Assembly (NCBI GenBank): GCA_030568195.1
Contig: JAJLTO010000015.1
Span: 372,001-436,000, forward strand
DNA: 64,000 nucleotides
From: Dipodascopsis uninucleata var. uninucleata
Taxonomy: Eukaryota > Ascomycota > Lipomycetes > Lipomycetales > Lipomycetaceae
Direction: 5' to 3'
Shown here piece by piece: positions 1 through 8,842 of the stretch; position 1 is the stretch's first letter; each line of letters opens with the position of its first letter. Below the pieces are notes generated by a model that searched no databases, was not told where the DNA came from, and worked only from the letters and a program-made list of their open reading frames with translations. The translations under genes were made by a program, and so were the position numbers.

Positions 1-83
1 CTAAAAGAGTTATCTTTACAAAGAAGTATTAATGCGCCGAGGGAAACAATATATATATATATATCAACTTCTATTTTATAGTA
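1..83. other. AT-rich 3' flank of the DenD-like gene
   Basis: Short stretch beyond the stop codon of the dehydrogenase gene, with an (AT)8 dinucleotide run at 49-64. No gene is seen. Confidence 0.6.
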
Positions 84-1040
84 TTAACGTGTATTCTCTA
101 AATGGCTCTTGTAATCCTGGACTATCTGAACAAAAGAATCATCTCGCATAAATCCTGCGTTCAAAGCAAGTGAGTTGTCGAACTTATCGGACCAGGAAAG
201 TAAGATTCTCTCGGCAGCAGGATCTTGGACTTCTTTGACATACTGCAGCTTCTCTTTACCACCGACAAGCTCAAGTGCATCCAGCATTTCTTGAACAGAA
301 ACACCTATTCCAGGGATATTGACTGCTCTAGCATGTGATAAGAAGACTTCAGTATTCATAGTTAGTGCATGCATCAGATTGGCAAGCAAAATACGGGGAG
401 AGCACACCCACGACACGAAAGTCCTGTTTTCGATCGGGACAATGCACTCTTTACCGTCGAATGGCTCTCTGATAATGCCAGAAAGAAACGACGACGCGGC
501 AGCGGTCGGTTTTCCAGGTCGCACTGTGACGGACGGGAACCGAAGCGACAGACCGTCTATGAAAGATCGTCTGGTGTAGTCGTTGATTAGAATTTCTACC
601 ATGAGCTTCTCCGCTCCGTAAGAGGACTCCGGGGTAGGCACCACACTCTCGTCTACTACAGCTGGAAGTGGTCGACCGTAGACAGCACCTCCAGAAGCAA
701 ATACTACCCGGAGACCTGCGTTTTTCTTACGAAAAGCTTCTAACAGTGCTCTTGTTGTATCAAAGTTTGCTTTCATACCGAGTTCGAAGTTGGCTTCTGA
801 TCCACTAGACATAATTCCGTGAAACAGGAAAGCTGCATCTAATTTCCCGTCTACCACACTGTCAATTATCTCAATGAGATCTCCCTTGAGAGAAACTGCA
901 TTTTCAGCATTAAGACAGCCGCGGGGCAGTGGAGGCTGAACAATATCTACCATGACAACTGTATTGTTCTTGTTTTTAAGTAGCTCTTCCACGACCAGCT
1001 GACCCACGAAACCAGCAGCACCTGTTACAAGGATCCTCAT
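84..1040 (-). CDS. NAD-dependent epimerase/dehydratase family protein, D-erythronate dehydrogenase (DenD)-like
   Basis: 318-residue extended short-chain dehydrogenase. The N terminus carries the Rossmann motif TGAAGFVG (residues 6-13), an acidic residue ends the second strand (VDIV, 31-34), and the catalytic pair is Y141/K145 (SSYGAEK). The middle part (DYTRR, RFPSVTVRPG, AASSF, REPFDG) matches the pattern I know from DenD, the bacterial enzyme that oxidises D-erythronate at C2 with NAD; this placement is from memory of the family. The reaction here is inferred: oxidation of a hydroxy-acid or sugar acid in the cytosol, since no signal peptide or membrane segment is visible. The ATG lies 565 bp from the start of the divergent Zn2Cys6 gene, and a TCGG-N7-CCGA palindrome stands 174 bp before this ATG. 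No intron is needed. A general nucleoside-diphosphate-sugar epimerase is the main alternative. Confidence 0.88.
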   Translation of the reverse strand: MRILVTGAAGFVGQLVVEELLKNKNNTVVMVDIVQPPLPRGCLNAENAVSLKGDLIEIIDSVVDGKLDAAFLFHGIMSSGSEANFELGMKANFDTTRALLEAFRKKNAGLRVVFASGGAVYGRPLPAVVDESVVPTPESSYGAEKLMVEILINDYTRRSFIDGLSLRFPSVTVRPGKPTAAASSFLSGIIREPFDGKECIVPIENRTFVSWVCSPRILLANLMHALTMNTEVFLSHARAVNIPGIGVSVQEMLDALELVGGKEKLQYVKEVQDPAAERILLSWSDKFDNSLALNAGFMRDDSFVQIVQDYKSHLENTR

Positions 1041-1605
1041 TTTGCCCGTTTTGTCTCTTTATACAGTATATTACACACTATATCGCACACATACAGAATG
1101 GAACGAAAATATACTGAATCCTACTGTTCATTTTATAGCATATTCGCGTACTTGCTGTCCTTTATAAGCTGGACCAGCAACTTTACTTGAAGAAACCCTA
1201 ATTACCACGTTTATCGGACATCCACCGAGAATTTACTCCATACTTTCTACACCAGGCTGATAGCATTTTACAGAAATTGTACTCATTAGTGTAAGGAAGA
1301 AGTATAATAGGTCAGTGACTAACTAAACAGAAATAGCACTATTTGGATATGGGGTAGTATTATCGGTTTGGCGATGCTATATCTAACGGAAATTTTTAAT
1401 GACCGTAGGTAATACAATTTATTCGCAGTTCATAGTGTAGATTCAACAGTCAAGTATAATTTGATACTACTGTACGATCTCTAACTGATTCTAATGCAAA
1501 ATAAAAATCTCGTCCAACAGAGAAATCCGTGTTAAGAGCTCTATGATAATACTAAAATCATATGCAAAATTGCTACGGAAATTTTATGCTTAGGCAGTAA
1601 ACAGC
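1041..1605. promoter_or_regulatory. Divergent intergenic promoter, DenD-like gene / Zn2Cys6 regulator
   Basis: The 565 bp between two divergent start codons hold no convincing gene. It contains the palindromic site at 1214-1228, closer to the dehydrogenase (174 bp) than to the regulator (377 bp). It could serve both genes, which would make the regulator autoregulated; that is inference. Confidence 0.6.
1214..1228. promoter_or_regulatory. Candidate Zn2Cys6 operator TCGG-N7-CCGA (site 1)
   Basis: TCGGACATCCACCGA: two inverted CGG triplets separated by 7 bases, with flanking T and A completing a 4+4 palindrome. Zn2Cys6 dimers are known to bind inverted CGG triplets with a fixed spacer. The same 4+4 pattern recurs before the aldolase and the MFS transporter at nearly the same distance from the ATG (174, 181 and 190 bp). 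Confidence 0.65.
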
Positions 1606-3720
1606 ATGGAGAATAGTATGGATCGGTCTGAAAATTTACCAGAAGCAAACTCACATGTGCCAGAATATGTGGTCGTTTCTAAAGGACGAGCATGTAAGAT
1701 ATATATGATTTCTAAAAGTTGTGTATATTAAGATTCCTAACTTACAGTATTCATAGGCGTCGAGTGCAAAAAGCACAAGATCAAGTGCGAAATGCGCCCT
1801 AATAGTATCAGCTGTGTACGATGTAGGAAGAAGCGACTGAAATGCGTCAATAGCAATGAAATCCGACGATTGTTGGATGAGGGAGAAATGTACGTATAAT
1901 GCTGTATAAATTACAATGGTAATAATTACTGATAGGATGACTAAAAAAATAGATGGAGAACAGAGTACTCGAGCCAATTAATTCAGTTGCGCTCGGCGGT
2001 GTCTACCTTACTGCGTGCAAATAATCTCCCAGACATACTGTCGTTTCCAGTGAAAGCCGAACAAAATGATTTAGATTTGCCTGAATCCAATGCGGTTGAC
2101 AAGAGACTTTCAGACACATCAATGCAAGATGAAACGCCTCTGGCTGAGATGCCATTGAGTGCTCCGTCGACGTCTATGACAGAGAATGGACAGCAGGCAA
2201 ATACTAACCGCGAAGCAGGGATGGATCAAGTAAAGGAACTAGAGCCAGAATTGGTGGATGCTCCTATGAATAGTGTGTATGAGGTAACAAAGTTAGAAAC
2301 TCTGAAAGGATACAGTAAGGGCGATGGAGTGTCAACTAAGTCATGCTTAGAAGAGGACTTTATATCTGCTGGACTTTTGGGACTGGAAGAAGCAGAGATG
2401 CTCTTTTCTTTTTTTTACCGTACTATGAATCAATTTCTCTGGGGAGGTATTGCTCTCCCATATAATGATTTAGAGTCTGTTAGACGTGCCTCTTCTATTC
2501 TTACCACAGCTATCCTCTCCGTTGCAGCCCTGAATCTACCTAATAGTAACAAGGCATTCCTAAATTGTTATAACGAATATATTAGACTGACGTTCACAGT
2601 AACGTTAAGTAGAAATCACAGCTTAGACGAACTCCGGGCACTTATTATTGGTGCTTTTTGGCTTCCGGACTTGAGTTGGAAACTTTCAGGTCTTGCTATC
2701 AGAGTTGCCACTGAGATGGATGTTCATAAGAGTGTGCGAAGACTAATAGTGAATGGAGATGAGAATGAATTTGAGCGAGCGAAGATTTGGTACTTAATAT
2801 ATATACTAGAACACCAAATCAGCATCGCTTACGGACGACCGCCATCTATCTACGAAGATTTTTCAGTTCAAAACTACAATGACTTTTTAAAGTACAGAGG
2901 AGTAACTCAGTCTGATCTGAGAATGATTGCTCAAGTAGCCCTGTACAAAATATTAGCACGAGCATATAAACGATTCGGTCTCGATACCGATCAATGCCTC
3001 TCGGAAGAAGATCTTAATGACCTGAGACTATTCAATCTAGAATTAGACCAATGGCGGATAGTATGGAAACCAAAGCTAGGTAATTAATATTTCACACGGT
3101 AGATTGCTGACTGAAGAAACTATGCTAACATCCATCGCTCAGAGGACAGCCCATATGTGGGATCATATCCAGCTAAAGGTGTAATTTGGCATCACCATTT
3201 TGGTAAATTCCAACTGAACGGACTGGCATTTAGAGGTTTACCGCCGAACGGTCCTGTGTCGACAGACCGCAGAGAGCTATCCAACATAGCAATTGCATCT
3301 GCAGTGGCAACACTTCATATTACATTCGAGGAAGAAGATTTACGAAAAGCTATCTCGGGCGTACCAATCTACACGCACGCAATGGTGGTCTTTTGTACGG
3401 TGTTTCTACTAAAAGTTGCTTGGAAGTGGAACCGCTCATCACTGAATATAGATCGCACCCAGGTGCTGAGTTTAGTTGATAGCGTTGTTAGCTTATTATC
3501 ATCAGAGCGCGTCAATGAGAAGCATATAATACACCATAGTGCTATGGGTTTAAAGGCAATGTTACTTAAACTGAAAGAAAAAGATAGATCGTCGGAATCG
3601 CCGTCGTCAGAGCAGCTTCGCCAGATTGATCTGCTGACAGGTGACTTGTCATTCGGAGGCTTCGGCTTCGACGAAAATTGGACCGCTTTTTCGATGAGCA
3701 CATATGACTATTTCATGTAA
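1606..3720 (+). CDS. Zn2Cys6 fungal-type transcription factor, four exons
   Basis: Proposed exons are 1606-1693, 1757-1889, 1953-3079 and 3143-3720 (641 residues). Splicing joins GRA-C-VEC, giving the binuclear zinc cluster C30-x2-C33-x6-C40-x8-C49-x2-C52-x6-C59 followed by a basic run (RKKRLKC). The first intron cuts inside the first Cys codon. All three introns are 63 nt; donors are GTAAGA, GTACGT and GTAATT. The middle region (about residues 210-430, with WGGIALPYNDLES, RRASSILTTAI and ILEHQISIAYGRP) resembles the fungal-specific regulatory domain of this class. It should bind inverted CGG triplets as a nuclear dimer. It sits between the dehydrogenase and the aldolase, so it is the natural pathway-specific regulator. 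An upstream in-frame ATG at 1606 is preferred over 1618. The second intron's acceptor is the least certain boundary. Confidence 0.87.
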
Positions 3721-4647
3721 ATGATGTGATTTTTGTTTATTATATGTAATAACTACCATTGGGAAATGGCTTTCTAGATCAATTACGGTATGATTTCTGG
3801 GTTTTTGGACTTTTAATCGCCTGCTTTTTAATTTTGGTGTTTTGTACTTCTCTTTCATACCGTATACAATTCTCATATCTCTTAATACTATTTTTGCTGC
3901 CATATTCTATTGGATTGATTTTATTACGATTGTATTGTATCTATTGAGCTAAAGCCAATGTATAGATGTCTCTACGCTGATATTTGTGTTTAAATATATA
4001 TACAAACAGTAGAATTAGACCTAGCGCATTTCTGTGATATATTCAATGACTATAGTAGCCCATAATTATAATACAGCACTTGGTGATCTGTACCAGTCTA
4101 GTTTACCTTCAATTGCAGCATTTGATAGAGTTGTTAGCAATTGGGTGTACATATATGTATTGTATCATACTTAACACTACACATACAACACTAATCCTAG
4201 CACTTACAATTCTCAACTGTCACTTTCCAAGACAACCCACCTTCAGGAGGTTGAGGACTTCTCCACTTTTTTACCCTTCTCCTTAATTGCATTTAAGCGT
4301 CCGGCTCGAATTCTGTTCATGGATATTTCTCCATTTTTACCGGACATTTCCCCGGTTGTATGCGACATAAATTAAGCTTTTGAAATTACATCAGGAGAGG
4401 TACAGTGACCCTACTTACAATGCGGGGTAAAGACCACTTCATAAGGAATTGTTCGGAAAAAGTCCGACGCTAGACGCGGTGTTAAGTTCGGCGCAACAGC
4501 GAAAACCTGAACGAGGACAAGAAAGCTGAACGATAAATACTCGCAAATATACTAAATAAACAATAATAGATCACTTGCTGACCGTCACTTGCTGAACAAA
4601 TAATCATAGAAATCAAAAATTATATTTCAAATTTTGATATATAAATC
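3721..4647. promoter_or_regulatory. Intergenic region with the aldolase promoter
   Basis: About 0.9 kb between the stop of the regulator and the start of the aldolase. Short open frames here are AT-rich and unsupported. The aldolase-proximal 350 bp are visibly richer in G/C and contain the palindrome at 4453-4467, plus an imperfect relative with an 8-base spacer (CGG-N8-CCG) near 4339-4352. Confidence 0.55.
4453..4467. promoter_or_regulatory. Candidate Zn2Cys6 operator TCGG-N7-CCGA (site 2)
   Basis: TCGGAAAAAGTCCGA, a perfect 4+4 inverted repeat with a 7-base spacer, ends 181 bp before the aldolase ATG. It has the same half-sites and spacing as sites 1 and 3 but an unrelated spacer sequence, as expected for a true binding site rather than a copied segment. 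Confidence 0.65.
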
Positions 4648-5773
4648 ATGTCTGAGTATCCTTACAATAACTTGACCTGGCAGATCCTTGACGCCGCTGA
4701 GAAGGGCAACTATTGTGTTGCCGCCTTTAATTGGTATGTGGGATAAGTGGGGTGGGCGGATTTGGTAGTGAAGCATGGGTCCTCATTTACAGCAAATACA
4801 TGATATTAAAATAAAGATCGTGTGTTACTGTGAATATTGCAATAAGCATGCCGAGCAGAAAAAAGAACAATGGAGAATATAAATCTATTGGGCACTGGCT
4901 GAGATTTTGCGGGATGCAAATGAACGAATGGAAATATAGATATTCGCTTAATATACACAGCTACTAATAGTTGGTTCATATGATTATAGTTACAATGCCG
5001 ATAGTGTTCTCGCCTCTATCAAGGCCGCTGAGGAAATGAACTCACCTGCGATGATCGAAATCTTTCCGTGGTCCATGCACTTCCAGGGTCCGGAGTACGT
5101 CAAGTTTGTTGCCAATGCTTGTCATGCTGCTAAGGTACCGATATCGCTTCACATGGACCATTGTACTCTTGAGGAGGATGTCCTTCTCGGTTTAGAGCTA
5201 CCATTCGATTCTATCATGGTTGATGCTGCTAGTACTGACAATGAAGAGAACATTGCATATGTTTCGAAGATCGTTAAGCTTGCAAAGGAAAAGGGGATGA
5301 CCATTGAGGCGGAGATGGGCCGTATTTCTGGCACCGAGGATGGTATCATTTCTGCTAAAGAGATGGAGCAGAAGTTTACAGAGCCTGATATTGCTGCTGA
5401 ATTCGTTGCCAGGACTGGGTGTCATTATCTCGCTCCTTCCTTTGGTAATATCCATGGACCGTATCCAGAAGGTGGTCCTGCCAAGTGCTGGCAGCTTGAC
5501 AGATTTCAAAAAATCCGCGAGTCAATTTCCAAGGATACAAAGATGGTGCTTCATGGTGTTTACCCAGTAGATGAGGTGATGGTTAAGAAGGCTATTGAGA
5601 TTGGTGCTCGTAAAGTTAATATTAACAAGAACTTGTACATACCATACCTGAACTTTTATAAGGAGCATGTGGACAGTTTAGAAATGACCCTTCTTAGTGA
5701 AGGTTCACAGAAAGCATTTGTCGAAGAGGCTAAGAGGGTCTTAGAATTGGTAGGATCTGTTGGAAAGGCATAA
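4648..5773 (+). CDS. Class II (FBA/KbaY-type) aldolase-like protein, two exons
   Basis: Exons 4648-4733 and 4990-5773 (289 residues) are separated by a 256-nt intron with donor GTATGT, branch-like CTACTAAT and a TATAG acceptor. The splice gives VAAFNC-YNADSVLA, the usual N-terminal strand of the family. Zn/catalytic features are HMDH (83-86), the EAEMGR strand (E135/E137), H184 in GNIHG and H217 in LHG, consistent with the metal-dependent TIM-barrel aldolases that cleave ketose-1-phosphates. The usual phosphate-binding GGSG loop after LHG is GVYP here, and the NVxT-type motif is NINKN (239-243), so the substrate may not be a standard bisphosphate. The length is normal for the family. The gene carries operator site 2 and converges on the MFS transporter gene (172 bp gap). 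Its role in sugar-acid breakdown is inferred. Confidence 0.88.
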
Positions 5774-5945
5774 TAAATTTACTTATTTGATCTTTTTGTT
5801 TACATGATAATTTTTTTGATTACTTTCATATTTCTAATTCTAAATATATTTTATATACTAATAGAATAAACGTGAGTCTTATTATATGCGCTTAATAATA
5901 ACTTTAATTCATAAACTAAAAACCAAATACAAAATTATACAAAAT

Positions 5946-7664
5946 TTACTTTGCAATTTCTTTCTCTAATTCAGGTTCTGCATCCTTAGATATAGATAAT
6001 GGCGCTATACCTGTAGCCTCTCGCTGCGCCAATAGTTCTTCAAATTCTTTCTCAGCCTTCCACACAAATGGTGAACTGGTCGAAAACAAAATATCCAAGT
6101 GCTCCAAATGGCGTCGAGCTGTTTCCACATAGAATAGATAGACAGGAATGAGCATAACAAAATTTACGAGCGAAAAAAGAATCAATGTCCAGAAACCAAT
6201 TGCACTGGTAAGATACGGTATAATTTCGTTGATTACTCCACCAGCAATGGAAAATGCTACGGTTGCCAGAGCGGTTCCTTTTGCACGACACGACAAAGGG
6301 AACACCTCGACAGGATATACCCAGCATGTTGTTAACCAAGTAGAACCATATGCAAAAGTATAGCAATAAAGAATTGTTGCTACACCAGCTGCGTATTGTG
6401 CTGTTTTAGCCGGATTTGTGTCCGAGAGTGCTTCAACTTCATGAGCTAAAATTCCACCGATCAACAGTAAAATACCCATAGCCAAGCAACCACCTAACAT
6501 CAATCTTCTACGACCTACATGGTCCGAAAGATACATAGCTAGAAGCAAACTGAAGAAATAGCCAATAAAGTTGCAGCCTGCCAAGACGATAGATTTGTCA
6601 CCAGAGAAACCCGCTAGAGTGAAGAGTTCAGGCGCGTAGGTCACAACAAAGTCAATTCCAGTAAACTTTTGCATGATTTGAACTCCGGCACCAAGTATGA
6701 TTCGTCTTCTGGTATTCTGTTTGTCTTTGATAAAGAGCATACTGTAAAAGGTGTGATGAGCACCTTTTTCTAATGCAATAGAGTCCAAGATCTCATTGAT
6801 CTCATCCTCGATTTTCTCTGCATCAGGATGTAATCGGCAACGCTCCAATACTTCTCGAGCAGAATCCACATGACCCGTTTGCACCAAGTGTCTAGGTGAC
6901 TCAGGAAAAAATGGGCAACACACAAGGATAAAGAGCAAGAAAATGATCTGAAGGCCCAGTGGAAATCGCCAAGAGAATGACAAACTTCGCGACTTTGTGC
7001 AAGCATATTCAGTCCAGTACACGATTATTTGGCCAACGATAGCTAGAGCAAATTCGAAAGACACGAATGCACCTCGAAGATGAGGATCAGCTATCTCAGA
7101 TGTCCAGATAGGAACAATAGTATTTAAATGTCCACAGCCTACACCACCAAGGATGCGACCAAAAGACATCCAAGCAAAGTTTTGCGCCGAAGATTGAAGA
7201 GCAGCTCCAAGAATGGCCCAATAACAGCCGATAGCAATTGTTTTCAGTCTTCCAACTCTATCAGCCAAGTAACCAGTAAATACGGCACCAAAGAGAAATC
7301 CAAGGAACCACAGACTAACTAAACCTCCGATAGCAGCAGCATCTCTCGAAGATCCAGATGATGCTTTCATCAAACGAAGATAGTCGTCGTTGGTATTGAC
7401 TTGACTCATGCAACTGGCATCAAAGCCAAAAAACATAATGGCTGTACCAGCAAGCATAAGAATAGCGTAGCTCATGCTCTTTCCCTTCAGCTTGATACAC
7501 CTACTCGGTGAATAACCTCCAGGGATAAATTTCTCCATCCTCGACTCAGGCTTGAAGAGACCTTCACGAGTGAGGTGAGCCACCATGTCAAACTCTGACT
7601 GCTCTGCGGTGGACTTCTCCGCAAGAACATCATTATGTTTCGCGTTGACTTTTTCCGCAGTCAT
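5946..7664 (-). CDS. MFS sugar-porter family transporter
   Basis: 572 residues, twelve predicted membrane segments and long cytosolic ends. Sugar-porter signatures are present in order: GYLADRVGR after TM2, GRILGGVGCG in TM4, PESPRHL before the central loop, LSDHVGRRR after TM8, and VYPVEVFPLSCRAKG with a modified C-terminal VETARRHLEHLD (usually PET). It should be a plasma-membrane proton symporter or facilitator for a sugar or sugar acid; the substrate is not readable. Two CGG-N7-CCG sites lie 190 and 275 bp before the ATG, tying it to the regulator at 1606 and to the aldolase and dehydrogenase. No introns are needed. The start is the first ATG in frame, and the N-terminal 60 residues are hydrophilic. 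Confidence 0.93.
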   Translation of the reverse strand: MTAEKVNAKHNDVLAEKSTAEQSEFDMVAHLTREGLFKPESRMEKFIPGGYSPSRCIKLKGKSMSYAILMLAGTAIMFFGFDASCMSQVNTNDDYLRLMKASSGSSRDAAAIGGLVSLWFLGFLFGAVFTGYLADRVGRLKTIAIGCYWAILGAALQSSAQNFAWMSFGRILGGVGCGHLNTIVPIWTSEIADPHLRGAFVSFEFALAIVGQIIVYWTEYACTKSRSLSFSWRFPLGLQIIFLLFILVCCPFFPESPRHLVQTGHVDSAREVLERCRLHPDAEKIEDEINEILDSIALEKGAHHTFYSMLFIKDKQNTRRRIILGAGVQIMQKFTGIDFVVTYAPELFTLAGFSGDKSIVLAGCNFIGYFFSLLLAMYLSDHVGRRRLMLGGCLAMGILLLIGGILAHEVEALSDTNPAKTAQYAAGVATILYCYTFAYGSTWLTTCWVYPVEVFPLSCRAKGTALATVAFSIAGGVINEIIPYLTSAIGFWTLILFSLVNFVMLIPVYLFYVETARRHLEHLDILFSTSSPFVWKAEKEFEELLAQREATGIAPLSISKDAEPELEKEIAK

Positions 7665-7853
7665 TTTATCTAGATCTGCTTCGACTTTACTAATAATATC
7701 GTATATATGAGTATGAAGGTATTACTTGTAGAGCTTGTCTCTTAGTTGACACAAGAAACATGAATCTACTTATATATACTCGTTTCGCTCTTGAAGACAG
7801 CTTCCATGTGGTTGTACCTAGATACGAAATTAAGCTAATGTACTACCCCACCT

Positions 7854-7868
7854 TCGGTGCACCACCGA
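7854..7868. promoter_or_regulatory. Candidate Zn2Cys6 operator TCGG-N7-CCGA (site 3)
   Basis: TCGGTGCACCACCGA, a perfect 4+4 inverted repeat with a 7-base spacer, begins 190 bp upstream of the transporter ATG at 7664. The half-sites are identical to sites 1 and 2. Confidence 0.65.
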
Positions 7869-7938
7869 GATATTTGTGTGTTATTCAGACACGTAGTGTT
7901 TGACTTTATTTATTCTAACTCATCAGACTAAAGTGTTG

Positions 7939-7953
7939 TCGGATCAAAACCGC
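7939..7953. promoter_or_regulatory. Candidate Zn2Cys6 operator TCGG-N7-CCGC (site 4)
   Basis: TCGGATCAAAACCGC keeps both CGG triplets and the 7-base spacer but has C instead of the final A. It stands 85 bp beyond site 3 in the same promoter, so the transporter may be controlled by a pair of dimers. Confidence 0.5.
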
Positions 7954-8842
7954 GAAGAGGTAGAGCGATTTTCTATGACAAGCTTCGACCCTGCTTGGCT
8001 CATCTAAGCTAGTAAGGAGGGGCTATGACTATGGATGCTATTTATTCCTGACGACGTCGCCTGATTCCTTTTATTTAGCTTGTAGAATGGATACCATGTT
8101 TATGTTTGCGCTGTTATATTTTCCAGTGGAGCATTAAGCATTAGTGATCTTCTCGGTGGTTACCCCAGATTGCACGCCAAACCCAAATAAGTTCTCGGCG
8201 ATTCAGCACGGCACACGGAAGTTTAACTACGCACATGTCTTAAAATAGAGTTTACTCTACCCCGCGATACTTCTCTACTAGTAAACTATCGTGCAGCGGA
8301 ATTAGCCAAAATCTGGAGAAACCCCAAAGCATGGCGAACAGCTGCGGATACAGCTGCCAAAGTCTGAGACGAACGCTATTTTGATATCTACTGTTAGTAT
8401 CGTAGGCTACAGATAAGAAAAGGAATTGAGACTAGAGAAAAAGGACACATGACGATTATTTGTGCTAGAAACGCGGAAGGGGAAATATATGATCAAAATG
8501 TGTCGTCAAAGCTACCAATCATACTAGAATCATACTAGAGCCTCGGCTCAAAGAAGTGCCATATCCAATCCTGGTAGCCCTTATTTACTCGGATGTATAT
8601 AAAGAGGCTATCATGTGGCTTACTTCCTTTGACAATAACGGCATAGCATTCTATCGACATAAGAACCTTTATTATGACACTCATGACCACAAATAATGCT
8701 TATACGACTTCACTAGACACGGGTTCAGTATATTTATTGCTCAATAGCGTAATTACATGAAACATAACAGCGAAAGGATATAGACGGCATACATACGGTA
8801 TATATGAGCGGACCCATGGTCGTAAAAGGTATGAAATGCGCA

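Larger units (their letters stand above)
7665..8842. promoter_or_regulatory. Promoter of the MFS gene and 3' flank of the GH36 gene
   Basis: About 1.2 kb without a supported gene. The half next to the transporter holds two CGG-N7-CCG elements (7854-7868 and 7939-7953). The rest (8.0-8.8 kb) shows no open frame or repeat that I can interpret. Confidence 0.55.

Noticed and set aside
4339-4352. CGG-N8-CCG element upstream of the aldolase
   Set aside because: The spacer is one base longer than in the four other sites and the flanks differ. Mentioned under the intergenic entry but not called as an operator.
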